A DNA stretch of 64,000 nucleotides. It comes from Sporothrix humicola. Lineage: Eukaryota; Ascomycota; Sordariomycetes; Ophiostomatales; Ophiostomataceae. The notes beneath the pieces were generated by a model, which was given only the letters and a program-made list of their open reading frames with translations, was not told where the DNA came from and did no database searches. Position numbers and translations under genes: made by a program. The stretch spans positions 124,001 to 188,000 of the forward strand of contig WNYE01000071.1 of NCBI GenBank assembly GCA_021396245.1. Reading direction: 5' to 3'. This document shows positions 11,247 through 24,200 of this stretch, piece by piece; positions within the stretch are counted from its first letter, which is position 1, and every line of letters starts with the position of its first letter.

Positions 11247-14094
11247 ATGAGTACACAAAACGGGTAAGTAACATACGGCCTGTTGCTTCTTCAACGCAGC
11301 CTCGTTTTGCAAAGGCGCCGTGTCGGCAGCTAACCAGCCCTCCCATTCACAGCAGTATCTACACTACCGGGCAGTTCATGAACCCTGGCCCGGCCCCTCG
11401 CCCTCCAACAGACAGACCACGCCTGAATTTGACGCCGACGTCGAGCATTCAGTCGAATCTGTCTGGCTTGACCATCAGCTCGCCCATTCAGCGCTCGGCC
11501 TCGTCGACCTATTCAGGCTCCACCATCTCGCTTCCTCTCGGCCGCCAGAACTCCAATGTCGACGGCCAAGGGGGGGTTGCCGTGATTAAAGAGGGTGTTG
11601 CCCAAGTCAAGGAAAGCAAAAACTTCATTCAGCCATGGAAGCAAAAGTTTCTCGTCCTGCGCAAAGAGGCGCTTGACTTCCACAAGGTTGAGGGTGGCAA
11701 GGTTTCCTACACGCTGTTTCTCAAGGACGTCATCAACGTCGGCCGTGTCGAGGCCGCCGGTACCATTTTCGAGATCAAGCGGCACTCCAATGGATCGTCT
11801 ACAAGCCCTGGTGACGACGATGGCTCCATTCGGACGCTGCAGATCCGCGTAAAGAGCGATGACGATCTCTACGAGTGGATTGACTTTATCTACGCTCGCT
11901 GTCCCGGTATGGGCGGTGTGAGCAACCCGACCAACTTCTCGCACGCTGTCCACGTCGGCTTTGACCCGAAGACCGGCGAGTTTGTTGGTCTGCCACCGGA
12001 GTGGTCCAAGCTGCTCAACTCTTCCGCCATCACCAAGGAGGACTACGAGCGCAATCCACAGGCAGTGTTTGAAGTGCTGGACTTTTACTCTGATCTCACC
12101 AAGCGCGCCGAAAACCCGAACCAGTACTCCAGCATGACCCCGACACCGCCAGCAAGCTCGATGCAGAACAAGCAGCTAGGCTACTCTAGCGGCGCATCCG
12201 TTGCACCGCCGCGTCCTATTCAACCCGCCCAGACCATGCAACAGACAATGCAGACTCGCACTCCCACCAACAACTACATGTCTTCCAACCCCAGCCAGCC
12301 CGGTGCCCATGTACGCCCGTCCGCATCAGAGTCTCAACAGCAGCGCCAGCAGATGCAGAACATGGCTAGCAACTACGTGAATAACGGTTCGCCACAGCAG
12401 GATGACCTCCGCCAGAAGCAGCAGCAGCAGTACGAGGCTGCCCAGCGCCAACGGATGATGGAAATGGAGGAGCAGAACCGCAGAGAGCTCGAAGCATACA
12501 ACGCATCTTTGCCGAAGCAAAAGGTCCCCTTGGCACAGCAGGAACTCGGCGGCTATGGCGGCAGCTCCTCTGGCCCCTCAACCGATCGTTTCAACCCCAG
12601 CCGTGCGCCCCCGCCAGCACCAAAGCCCGGTCAACCTGCCAGTTTGCGTGCTCAGCGTCCCGCACCGGCACCTCCGTCCAACGCAGGTGGTCCTCAGCGC
12701 CCCGCACAGGGCGGTGCCCCGCCACCCATTTCTCGCGACCCCCCTGCAGGTCAACCCGGACAGGCCCCTCGCATGCAGACCCGCCCCGACCAGCAGCAAG
12801 CCTCTGCTCAGCGCTACCCGCCCGGCAGCCAGGCTGCGGCCGGTGTTCCTCGTGCTAACGGACAGCAGCAGGGCCAGCCGCCATCGCGTCTGCCTGCACC
12901 CGTCAAGCCTCTTAATGTCGGCCCCAAGGCCGCCCCGCCGGCTGATGGTGTCAAGGCTGCTGAGGCTGCTCTGACCGCCAAGCCCCCGCCAGAGCGCAAA
13001 CAGGATGTGCGCCTGTCGACGATGTCGGAGAACGAGGTTATGATCCGCCTCAAGGAAGCCGTCTCCAAGGACGATCCGAACCTGTCGTACTCGAAGCAGA
13101 AGAAGATCGGTCAGGGTGCATCTGGTTCCGTTTATGTCGCCAAGGTTAAGGAGAGCGCCGTTTCGCCGATTGCACGCACCATTTTGCGCGAACAGGGCAG
13201 CCGGGCTCAGGTTGCTATTAAGCAGATGGATCTTGCTCACCAACCCAGAAAGGAGCTGATTGTCAACGAAATTATGGTGATGAAGGATAGCAAGCACCGC
13301 AACATTGTGAACTTCCTCGATGCATTCCTGCGCAACAACAACTCGGAGCTGTGGGTTGTCATGGAATACATGGAGGGTGGCGCCCTGACGGATGTCATTG
13401 ACAACAACTCGGTCATCACTGAAGATCAGATTTCGACCATCTGCCTCGAGGTACGACACACACTGCTTTTCGGGTCTTTTTACTATATTGGCAGAGACTC
13501 TTACTAACATTTTCCCAGACTTGCCGTGGTCTCCGTCACCTTCACTCACAAGACATCATTCACCGTGATATCAAGAGTGACAACGTTCTTCTTGATGCCC
13601 GCGGAAACGTCAAGATCAGTAAGTTTGGCTCCAAAGAAATACCAAATAAATAAAGAATTACGAGACACTAATCGAGTACAACAGCCGATTTCGGTTTCTG
13701 CGCCAAGCTCACGGATACAAAGAAGAAGCGCGCCACAATGGTTGGCACCCCATACTGGATGGCTCCCGAGGTTGTCAAACAAAAGGAGTATGGCCCCAAG
13801 GTCGACATCTGGTCTCTGGGTATCATGGCTATCGAGATGATTGAGTCCGAGCCGCCTTATCTTAACGAGGAACCCCTCAAGGCTCTGTACCTGATTGCCA
13901 CGAACGGCACGCCGCGTCTTAAGAAGCCCGAGAAGCTCAGCAAGGAGCTGAAGGCCTTCCTGTCTGTCTGCCTTTGTGTCGATGTCTCAAGCCGAGCTTC
14001 ATCGCAGGAGCTTCTTGAACACGACTTTTTGAAGCACGGCTGTCCATTGGGCAGTCTTTCGGATCTCCTCGCGTTCAAGAAGCACGCGAAATAA
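11247..14094 (+). CDS. cla4: Cla4-type p21-activated kinase (PH-CRIB-kinase)
   Basis: Ser/Thr kinase of the PAK/Ste20 family, acting downstream of Cdc42/Rac in polarity, septation and hyphal growth. Four exons: 11247-11263, 11353-13450, 13519-13618 and 13685-14094 (874 aa). Domains: PH at about residues 83-190 ([20 protein letters not shown] onward); CRIB/PBD at about 195-235 ([20 protein letters not shown]), directly after the PH domain as in Cla4 and unlike Ste20; a Q-, P- and N-rich linker at 240-570; kinase from about 585 with glycine loop [13 protein letters not shown], catalytic [11 protein letters not shown] in [11 protein letters not shown] and PAK activation-segment [12 protein letters not shown]. 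Exon 1 encodes only MSTQN plus two bases of the next codon. The exon 2 acceptor is a tandem CAGCAG (11350-11355), so isoforms differing by one Ser are possible. Confidence 0.96.
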
Positions 14095-15583
14095 AAGCAC
14101 AAAATCCTTTGCTTTCCGTGCCAGGCTTGTGAGGCGACGCTCCAATGCCCCATCGCCGCTTCTTCTACGACGTACTATATATCATCTCACACATGCATCG
14201 TTCTTACCGACCCATTCTAGCATTGTCTTCACCTTTTTTTTATTTTTTCAACCACACTCCCCTCGTTCTCCTTCTAGTTTTATTTATCCCCTTCTTTTTT
14301 TGATGCCCATACTTCTGCCTACGTCACACGTCCTATTGTCGATTGCATTCATGCAACTCACGGTGCATGCCCTTGATTCTCACCCCTCATTACACTGATG
14401 GTCTTTTGATATGTTTTTTTTTTTTTTGGTTGCTATTCTCGCTTCATATTTCATCTACGCGACTCTAGTTTTTTTTTTGTTTTTTTTTTTTTTTGAGTTT
14501 TTACAGTTTTCGCTTTCCTTCTTTTACGCTTCTTTTGGGGGGGTGGGCGTTACAGGATCTCAAGAAGGCTGTTTTCCATTCCATATATCCAGACGACTCG
14601 GAAAACATTAATCATTTTTGCTAGTTTCTATGCCGTCTGTGAGTGAACGTTCCGCACTTGTGCAGTAAAAAGTTGTCCATAAGTGGGAGGTGATAGGGCT
14701 GTCATGAGTCGTGACTTTATGTTCTTGGCCCAATGAATATCTCTTAGAGTAGACAGTGGTTTTCTTTTATTCAATATACAAGGTTCTCTAATACATAGTT
14801 CCAAAACGACCCCGTAACTTCCAATATATGAATATATAATTTAACGCGTATCTGATTACTTTCCCAAGAGCTGTGTGCAGCACGAAGTGAGCAGATTCTC
14901 ATGTCACAAGTCGTGAACGCAATAAGGTCTGTCGGTGAAGAGAGGTGGGTCGTCTGTCTTGTTTTTATTGGCTAGAAGATCCCTGAAATTAACCCTCTGG
15001 TGCCTAGGTACCCTGTGCCTGATTTTGGCTGATAAGTTACCTCGCCCAGGCCTTCTTCGCCCCTTTTTCCTGCCTAGCAGCTCCTCGCCCCTGTGTTCAG
15101 AGCAACTGACAACTCTTGTGGCGCTCTTGTTGACTTAAGTTTTGGCAAACATCTGGGTCTACGGCATTAGGAGGGGAAGGAGGGGTTGTTCGCCCTCTAC
15201 AATTTTAACTTCCCCAGACAACCAACATCAATAGTGAAAAAGTCGACCAAAAAAAAAAAAAACACAACCAAAAACCAATCCAGTTGCAACTTGCAAAGCA
15301 AAAGTGAGCAGCCACCCACCCCTCTGCCTTTTATTATTGAACGTTTGCTTCTGCAGGCCCAACCTCTGAAGAAGCAAATTAGAAAACTCAGCCCATTGCA
15401 GCCTGGCCTGGTCGCATTGGATATTAACAAACAGCTTTCGTCAGGCAGCATCTCCTCCCTTTCTCGAACACCTACAAAACCCATCCACGACCCGAATCCC
15501 GCGTGCATCAGCAGCGTCGGTCAACCGTCCTTTCCCTTTTCAAATACATATCCTTTCCCTTTACATCTTTCAAACCAGCCATC
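14095..15583. other. Intergenic, homopolymer-rich
   Basis: 3' region of cla4 and promoter of the RanBP1 gene. It contains T14 at 14414-14427, T10 at 14469-14478, T15 at 14480-14494 and an A-run near 15,250. TACGACGTA occurs at 14166-14174. No frame with domain or codon support. The 15,200-15,580 part, C-rich with few ATGs, is the likely 5' leader of the next gene. Confidence 0.55.
14414..14494. repeat. Clustered T homopolymers (T14, T10, T15)
   Basis: Three long T runs (14414-14427, 14469-14478, 14480-14494) within 81 bases, about 320 bases downstream of the cla4 stop codon. Likely slippage-prone 3' sequence. Confidence 0.9.
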
Positions 15584-16758
15584 ATGTCGGCCGAAGGCGC
15601 AGAGGTCCCCAAGGTAAGGTTTTGATTCCTTTTGGTCCTGGCCGTATACCCCCCACCGCCACAAGGTTCCTGGGCTTTTTCGCATTGTTCGCGCGTCGCC
15701 TCGGTTCCGCGCAATCTTGTTTGCGGTATGGTAGCTAACTAGACTTTTTTTTATTTAACAGACCACCGAGGAGAAGCCCGTCACTTCATCCGCCGTGTTC
15801 TCCATGTTCGGCGGCGGTGCCAAGAAGGAGAAGAAGGACGAGGATGAGGACCGTGGCGATGTCTCCGGCAGCAACAAGGCCCAGCGCGAGGCTGCTGCCG
15901 CGGCCGCGGCTGCTGGCGGTGACGACGTGAGTATAATACCAAAACACTTTATCACTTTACCCTTGCCGAAAAGCCCGCTTGTGTACGACGCGAGTGTACC
16001 TCTAAAACATCCCTACTGACCCATGTTTTTCCCTTATCTAGGAGGACCAGGTTCCCGAGTCCGACGACGTCCACTTTGAGCCCGTCATCCGGTTGACCGA
16101 GAAGGTCGAAACCAAGACCAACGAGGAGGCTGAGGAGCAGACCTTCAAGATGCGCGCCAAGCTGTTCAGATTTGTCCGTGACACCAGCGAGTGGAAGGAG
16201 CGCGGCACCGGTGACGTGCGTCTGCTGAAGCACAAGGAGAACGGCAAGACCCGCCTGGTCATGCGTCGTGACAAGACCCTCAAGGTCTGCGCCAACCACT
16301 ACGGTATGTTATTTTAGTTATTTGCCCCGTCAAGATACCCAACGCCATATGCTAACTTTCCGGTCTAGTCCTGCCGGATATGCGCCTGTCTCCCAATGTC
16401 GGCTCTGACCGCAGCTGGGTCTGGAACACCGCCGCCGATGTGAGCGAGGGTGAGGCTGAGGCTATGACCCTCGCCATCCGCTTCGCCAACTCTGACAGTA
16501 AGTTTTTTTGTGGCCGCGTCCAACGGGTTGCAAGCCTTCCCCTTCATTCATTTCGTTCACTTGCTGACCATCATAAAAGACGCCAACCAGTTCAAGGACG
16601 CCTTCATCAAGGCCCAGACTGAGAACGGCGCTTCACTCGAGGCCGCTGCTGGTGACGACGAGGAGGACGACGAGGAGGAGACCAAGGAGGAGGCCAAGGA
16701 GGAGGCTAAGGAGGAGGAGAAGAAGGAGGAGCCCGCTGAGGCCGCAAAGGACTCATAA
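15584..16758 (+). CDS. YRB1: Ran-specific GTPase-activating cofactor RanBP1
   Basis: Binds Ran-GTP and stimulates GTP hydrolysis with RanGAP, releasing export complexes at the cytosolic face of the nuclear pore. Five exons: 15584-15613, 15762-15926, 16042-16303, 16369-16497 and 16580-16758 (254 aa); all phases agree. The N-terminal ~65 residues are low complexity, with a K/E/D stretch and an Ala run. The Ran-binding domain spans about 70-200: [78 protein letters not shown]. The last 45 residues are an acidic Glu/Lys tail, and the exported cofactor usually carries a nuclear export signal near its C-terminus. Strong C-ending codon bias suggests high expression. Length is close to the family norm (200-260 aa). 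Confidence 0.95.
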
Positions 16759-18405
16759 GTCATTTCGCCTCACCGTGTTGTTCCTTTTTAGCAGAATCGA
16801 AAAAAATCTACCAACCCAAAATCTTGCTCTGCAAAAAGAAGGTTAACTTTTACTGTCTTCTTGCGCCTCAACATCCCGCCCCATCCCTCCCAAACCCGCA
16901 CCAATATTCCCCTTCGCCGTGTTTACTTCTCCCTCGACACTGCACAACATCCCCAGCACGCCTTGCCTTTGAGGCCATGGCTTTTCAACATACAGGCAAA
17001 CGCCATGCAATAATCATACACAACACAACATCCCGTTCCATTCATGACATTGTTCAATCTCTTACCTTTCCCTCAAACGATCAAACAGTGGGTTGGCCTT
17101 ACATTTCCCTGTTCCTATCGATAATTACATAGAAAAAATATGTACGGCGTGAAGTCAAGTGGCTCTCTACAATATTTATGCTTTCGAGCAAGATGGGGAT
17201 GGCGGTGGCGGTGGCGGTGGACGTCATTTCGCATTACCCAAAGTGGCGCGGAGACAAGAGGAAATACAACAGAGAAATGAGTTTTCACGACACATGTTAG
17301 ATAGTTGGTTAATACGACCAGTAAATTTGAAAAAATCTTGGGAATAATAAAGGAAGAAAAAAAAACGAGAGAGCAGAAAAATAGAGGACATGTATCAAGA
17401 TACTAAATTAAAATTGAGCCAGGTAAATATATATAAACATCAACACGAGTGGTAGAGTTTACTACTACATCTAGGCACATTTCCTTACCAATTGAAGGTT
17501 TTCAAGACGCAATACATGCTCATTTGATGTTGAACAAAATGGGCCAAACAAAATAGCTAATCAGAAAACATTATATAAGAAGATGAATATGTTATTCGTG
17601 ATAAAATCCAGGGCAGTCAATGCAAACTAAAATACCACATTTGTTCCAGAAACGGCTATTTGCACAGTCTCAGCCACAATACAGCTGTTACCGAGCAGCC
17701 ACACAAGGCCCATGTTTGGGCTAACCCGAAAAAAAAAACCGGGGCATTTTGAACCGTGAACGTCGCGACGCCTCTTGGACCTCAGTTACGTTTCTCGTAG
17801 GGCCATTCGCATTTCTTACGCGCAAATCGAGCTCCACGACTGCCTCCACGAACCACGAAGACCAAAGACGACGACAGTCACGACGAACGAATTGAGACGA
17901 TACAAACGACTGAAACGGCCACCAATTCACTCAGCGCCAATCTTTACGTGACCAAAATTGGGTCTGATTGAAGCCTGCTCGAGGGTAAGTGAGCTTAACT
18001 GTTGTATTTCACATTTGTTCAAAGCTCAACCACGCCCGCCTCGCCGCGCTGCGCCGCGCCGCGCCGGATGCTGTCATTGTTTGCCCTATATACTGCTACT
18101 CTCGGCCTATCCCTTGGCCACTCAGAAATGGCGTCGCTGCTGTGGCTGTCGGATACCTGACCCAGGGCGTCGGCCAAAGGCGAGCCAGACCCATGCGTTC
18201 TGGAAAGCTTCAAGACGTATTGGGAGGGTGCTGAAGGTCTAGCTGGGTCGATGCCGAGCTTTAGGCCGCCGCGCAAACCCCAATGCACTATCAATGCCGG
18301 CCCTCGGTGACTTGAGCTCCGTTATTGTGACATTAGATGCAGTTGCTAACCCTGTCTTAGTTACCGAATTCTACACCCCTCCGAGCTTCTTTCCTAACCG
18401 CCACG
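16759..18405. other. Intergenic, A/T-rich in the middle
   Basis: No supportable gene. Just downstream of RanBP1 is C/T-rich; 17,340-17,650 is A/T-rich. A GGTGGC hexamer-like repeat at about 17,202-17,220 and a GC-rich patch of CGCCGCGC units at about 18,045-18,065 stand out. Two overlapping ~80-95-codon frames across the GC patch lack homology I recognise and are not called. Promoter of the YEATS gene lies at the right end. Confidence 0.5.
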
Positions 18406-19464
18406 ATGATTGTCGAGCGCCGCGTCAAGCTCGTCACAGAGCAGCACAACATGTTCGTTTCTACAGAGACCTTTTTCCAGGGATAGTAGAAGCTGAGAGA
18501 GATGGTACTAGTTTACATTGGCTAACAATGGGATGATCCTATACGACAACAGCCCAAAGCCCCCACAGATGGAAGGCTACCCCATGAAGGAATGGACCGT
18601 GGAGGTATACATCCTCGACGAAGCGGGCAAGGAGAAGCCTGCGCGGTGCTTCCAAAAGGTCGTCTACAACCTGCACCCTTCGTTTGAGAACCCAGTACAA
18701 AGTGAGTGTCCCCGAGTCGGTCGGTCTATGTCGTTTTGGGAGATCATCTAACTAACACCTGTAGCCTTCCACGAGCCACCGTTCAAGTGCACAAACGAAG
18801 GTTGGGGTGAGTTCGAGATGACCATCGACTGCTACACGACCGAAAAAGGCGGCAAGCAGTCTATCCTCCACGATCTCAACTTTGCCAACCCAACATACGA
18901 GAACATCCACACTATCCAATTTAAGAACCCGTCCCAGGCCCTCCAGGCCATCCTGCGCGAAACAGGACCACTACCCACGGACGAGGACCGCAAGGCCCGC
19001 AAGGCACAGGACACAACTACAAAGAAGAAGAAGACCTATGACCTCGAGAAGATGGCCGATGTCATCCCGCGCCTCAACGAAGACGACCTTCTGCACATCA
19101 TCCAGTTGATCCATGACAACAAAAACGACGACACGTATATTATGAATAACCCCGATGGTATGTGTGGCTCTTTGTTGTTGTCGCGGTTATGCTAAGCGCC
19201 CCTTTTCTTCCTCTCTCTCTCTCTCTTTGCGGTCGCTAATCCGATTTTCCCTTTACAGCCGGCGAGTTCTCGATTGACCTGTATACCATGCCGGACAACC
19301 TGTGCCGAGTAATGTGGGAGTTCTTGGTAAGCTTCCCCCCATTCCACGCATTCCGGGGGAGATCACGGGTCTTCTTTTCCAAACTTGGTCGCTATCAAGA
19401 TGGGAACATACAGTCTAACCAATCATTCCAGAGCCAATCTCCGGAAGGCCATCGCCTTCGGTAG
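18406..19464 (+). CDS. TAF14: YEATS-domain protein Taf14 (shared subunit of TFIID/TFIIF/chromatin remodellers)
   Basis: Reader of acylated histone H3 shared in yeast by TFIID, TFIIF, INO80, SWI/SNF, RSC and NuA3. Model of five exons: 18406-18452, 18553-18701, 18765-19157, 19259-19326 and 19432-19464 (229 aa). The YEATS domain covers about residues 5-125: VKLVTEQHN, YPMKEWTVEVYILD, CFQKVVYNLHPSFENPVQ, PPFKCTNEGWGEFEMTI. An extra-terminal (ET-like) domain covers about 150-229 (KTYDLEKMADVIPRLNEDD, GEFSIDLYTMPDNLCRVMWEFL). The first donor is a non-consensus GTTCGT, chosen because it alone keeps the frame and rebuilds the YEATS N-terminus; CTAAC at 18532 supports the acceptor at 18552. The last intron (19327-19431, 105 nt) is in frame, so retention would add 35 residues before the same stop. 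Confidence 0.88.
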
Positions 19465-21285
19465 GAGCGCACTCGAGTCGAGCGACCCTTGTAGTGCCGC
19501 CCTAATTTTAAGGTTCTCAACGTTTGTCCCGCATAAACCAGTTCCTGGCTCGACCATTTGAGAGGCATACCCAGCCACGTCTGAGCTGCGTATTCACATC
19601 GGTCTCCGCCTGCTACATATACTTTTGGGCTCGACACACCCATATAGTTTATTTATTTTTACACTGGGGTAAACGGGGCTGGCGGTAAGAGATGTTGCGG
19701 CAGCTTTGATTTCGTTCTTGTTGTTTTTGTGTTTTCGGTGCTGGTCTTACGGTCTCGGTTGATTTTAGTCTCTGTTCACCCATGTTCGCGTATGCAATTA
19801 ATGTACTTTAGTGTTCACCTTTTTTTGTTATTCTCATTTTGGTCGTTTTCATACACGTCTTGCCTTAGCTCATGCCTCAAAAAGGATGCCAGGAATAGGG
19901 TTTTTGAGCTTCTGCAGTTCTACCTGTCTGTTTTCTCGGCGCCTGTCGATAAGCATGGCTGCGCATATATGGATGGAAGGCGGCGTTGCCAACCTATGTT
20001 TTGGAGTAAAAATCAAAAGCAACTTCTGCCCACTGATGTCAAAACTCTGCCCCATAATCAAGCAGCGTCATGGTGCTACGCAGCCTTGTCTGGCTCCCCC
20101 AGCCTTGTAATCCCGAGGGAAAGAACAGCAGCATATCTTCCATGCTTTACAATCCTGTCCGGCCTAATCGCAATAATTGTTAGATAATGAGGACAATGCG
20201 CAGTTTGGAACGCAATAGGCAGTTCGCGATTTACGTACGTTGCATTACTGGATTTTAATCAGAGGTGCAGTGGAATTAAGACAGCATATTTAATTACGTT
20301 GACTGGAAAAGAAAGGCTCGACAATATCGTCTCAGAAGCTATCTTTTTGTCAGGTTTAAATACAGCGGGTTCTGAGATCTCATCAATCCTGTAACACATC
20401 AATACACAGTAATACGCGAAATCCCTAATATCCATGTGACTTCGACATATGTGGCGGCTGCATTTGTTACTCCCCGGCCCATGCGCCTTCCAATATTTCC
20501 AGGGCCGGGTTGACAGCTGCCCTTTTCGTTGTTTCTCCCAACCAAAGCTCACCCATCCGGAAGGCAGTGTGGGAATAGAATGCCTGTGCTCCGCACCTTC
20601 CTCCCCCTCCTCTTAGTAAAAGAGCCACATGACCATTTGCCAATCAAGAGTCATCCCAATTCCGAAACTCTCTCTCTTTTTTTTTCACACATGGTCTTGT
20701 CGTTGCAATTATCAATGCACGTTACTTCCCATTATCCAATTATCGGTTTTTTAAAGCTTCTCTTCGCTCCATCAACAATCCATTGAAAAAGCCACGCTAC
20801 TTAGTGTCTGGCAGCCTCCCTGCACTCCTCTAACACGGTGCAAGATAGTGGTAGTGCCCAGTTAAAAAGGCCCCTGGAGCATCGCCTATTCGCCAAACCG
20901 CCCCACGAAAACGGCTCAACAGCGCTCCGTTCCACCGCCGTCCCCTCTCAAAGTGAGATAAACTCGTACACACCTGCCTAGCACCAGCACCGGACTGCCC
21001 AGACACCTGACCCACAACTTTCTTTTCTCCCCTTTTCCCACTATTATCTGCCCTCGCCTCCCTTTCTCCTTCTTTCACTTCCCCATCCCACTGATCTCCT
21101 GGCCAAACCCGTCGCAAACCGACAGAAACCATCTAATCCCGACAAAACCCAGGCGACTGCAAACCCCCAGATCCAACGTCGTCCACGCCCGCGCGCTGCA
21201 GAACGCGAGCACGCGCATCAAAGTCCATTGAATCCATCTATTTCATCGATTTCGCCAAGGCGCGTCGACCGCGCGTTGCGTGGCA
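19465..21285. other. Intergenic, 3' end of Taf14 to Zn2Cys6 promoter
   Basis: About 1.8 kb with no supportable gene. A 152-codon + frame at 19729-20187 is Ser/Phe/Cys-rich with no domain and is rejected. 20,830-21,285 is C/A-rich and nearly ATG-free, the likely leader of the zinc-cluster gene. Confidence 0.5.
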
Positions 21286-24200
21286 ATGTCCAATTTCGGC
21301 CTACCGCGCCCGTCCAATGCGCCGGACGAGACCCGCAGCCAACCGTCGCAGTCCGACCGGTCGCCATCGTTTGCTTTATCCGCGCTCCCTAGCCGGGACG
21401 CTGCCGCCGCATCTGCTCCTTCCCAGTCGGATCCCCAATCGCAGCAGCCTGCCCATAAACGAGTTTACCAGGCCTGCATCCCATGTCGCCGCCGCAAGGT
21501 GAAGTGTGATCTAGGCTCCGTTGACAATCCGCATGATCCGCCGTGCGTGCGCTGCCGGCGCGAAAGCAAGGAATGTTATTTCAGTGCCACCCGCCGTAAG
21601 CGCAAGACCGAGGATGATGCGGGAATCGACAACGATGACTACATAGTACGCAACGGCCGTCGGAAGCTTCATGCCGACGAATCGGGAAACTCAATTCTTG
21701 ACGGTGGCGCCTATGACGATGCCCTTCTCGGTCCTGGCCTAGGCAACGTCCGCTCTCGTCCCCTTCGGCGCCCGCAGCCTGACGACCCGTCGTTGCGCAA
21801 CGGCACTTCCGGGTCGCGCAAGTCGGGCAGCATCGCCGCCACAGATGAGCCCAATACGCCGCTCGAAAACTTTGAGGCACAGAGCGTCATGCGTCGGGAA
21901 GTGTACGGTCCGCATGATGCATTGGATCTGTTGTATAAGGCCGCCACAGACAGGTTCGTACCTGCTTCCGTCTTCTTTTTACTCCATTGCATATTCCCAT
22001 ACTCTCCGTTTGCTTTAAGGGGTATTCTGTCCCTTTTATATTAACACAGCGATCACAGTCCTCACACGAAACAAGACGAGACCAGCAACGGCGTGGCCTC
22101 AGGGCCCTCGCAAAACAAGTTTGCCCAGCAGCCGGGGCAGGGTCCTCCCAAGTCCGATTACTACTCTTCCGCCGCTTATGGACCCAGCCGGTCTGGCCGC
22201 GCCGCGTCGCGTCACGAGCCGGCAGTTGATCCCGAGCTAGGGCGTCGGCCCCATCCATCCACCCTTCCTGGATACACTGACGCCCTCAAGTTGTGGGCAA
22301 GATTTCGGTTTGTCCGCGCCGGTTGGTTCACGGCTCAGGAGGCCATTGAATACATCGATTAGTGAGTCTGCTTTGAAATTGTCGTGAGGACGGTTCTACT
22401 GCCTCTTACCGGTCAAATATAGGACACAGCTAACTTCTCCCTCCTCTCTCTTATTTCCCCGCGAGCAGCTACTATACTTACCTTTCACCCCTGACTCCCA
22501 TCTCGCCACCGACATTTAGCAATCCTGCCACCCACGTCACACTGCTGAATGAGGAGCCCATCCTGGCCGTTACGCTCTTGACAATCGCCTCGCGGTACAA
22601 ATCTCTTGTTGGTGCCGGAGCGACATGCAGATCACATGCCGTCCATGAGCAGCTTTGGACCTATCTTCGAGGCATGATTGAGCGTGTTGTGTGGGGACAA
22701 GAGGCATTTGGTGGTGGTTTCTGCGGTTCTGGTGCTGATGAATCGCAGACGTCCAGCACTGCTCCTTGGCGTGGATTGCGCAAGGGTAGCCTTCGTACCC
22801 TGGGCACTATCGAGTCGCTCATGATTCTGACAGAATGGCATCCGCGAGCCTTGCATTTCCCTCCAGCCGATGTGACGGATGAGCTCCTCCTCTCGGCAAA
22901 CGACAGGGACGAGACCTTTGGTGAAGATGGCGACTCTCGTCCCGCGGGTGGTGTCGGTGGCAAGCGAATCGACAGCTGGCTCGAGCCAGCCTGGCGCAGC
23001 GACCGCATGTGCTGGATGCTACTGAGCACAGCGATGGGCCTCGCCTACGAACTGGGCGTGTTTGACGACATTGAGGAATTGCTTGCCTCTGGCGGAATCA
23101 CGCGTCCCGAGTACGAAGAAGAAACATACCGTCTGCGCGCCTACCGTATCAAACGTCTACTCTTAATCTACCTCTCTCAGCTTGCAGGTCGTCTCGGCTG
23201 GACCAATATGGTCCCGGAAAGCCTACGGAAGAAAGATCCAGTTGCCTCTCGGAAACGCCCGAACTCCTCCTTTGAAGGTCAGACACCTGGAACTAACCTT
23301 TCGTCCGTGTCCAATGCGTTTAACTATATCCCCGATTTAGAACTCGACGATCAGATTATCCATTGTTGGGCCGGAATCAGCAACGCCATGCACACCGGCA
23401 ACGAGAAATTGTTCTGCTCCCGGCAACACACGACGGAGATTATTCAAAGCGGCAAATACACCGAGCTACTGAAAGACTTCCAGCCATTACTTCGCGATTG
23501 GTGGAAAGAGTTTGAGCGCTTCAAACTGCCGACATTCATCCGCCATATCCTCAGCATCGAGTATGAATACGTCCGTATCTACATCAACTCGCTATCACTC
23601 CAGGCTGTCGTGGAGCGCTGTACGACCAATGCGGCAAGTAACACGGTGGGTGGAAGCAATGCGCCTGGAACGGTCCCGCCACAGTTGTCCCCTCAGACAC
23701 AGAATTACTACGGAAAACTGCCCCTCGGTCGGCTCGGTGGTGTCACAGCGGTAGATCAGGCATACGTGAAGGAAGTAGTCGACGGGTGCAGGAGCCTTCT
23801 CCGGACCGTCGTCGATGGACTGCTCCCAGGGGGATATCTCAAACATGCCCCGGTGCGGACATATTTCCGCATCATCAGCGGCGCCATGTTCTTGTTGAAG
23901 ACATTTGCTCTCGGGGCCTCGAAGGCCGATGTTGAGATTTCGATTACGCTCATGGATCGCACTGTCGATGCCCTCCGCAACTGTGTTGTTGACGACGTGC
24001 ATTTGGGAACACGATTTGCCGACCTCCTCGAGTCACTCACAAGTCGACTCCGCAACCGTTTCATTCATGCGCCGTCGCTGCCTGCGTCTGCAAATGCCCC
24101 CCAGTCCGGCGGTGGCAGCCCGAACCCGGCTGCGGATGCAGCCCTTAATGCGGGTGGACACGCACGGGGACTGGCTGGACTGGCACATAGCCTGGCCACG

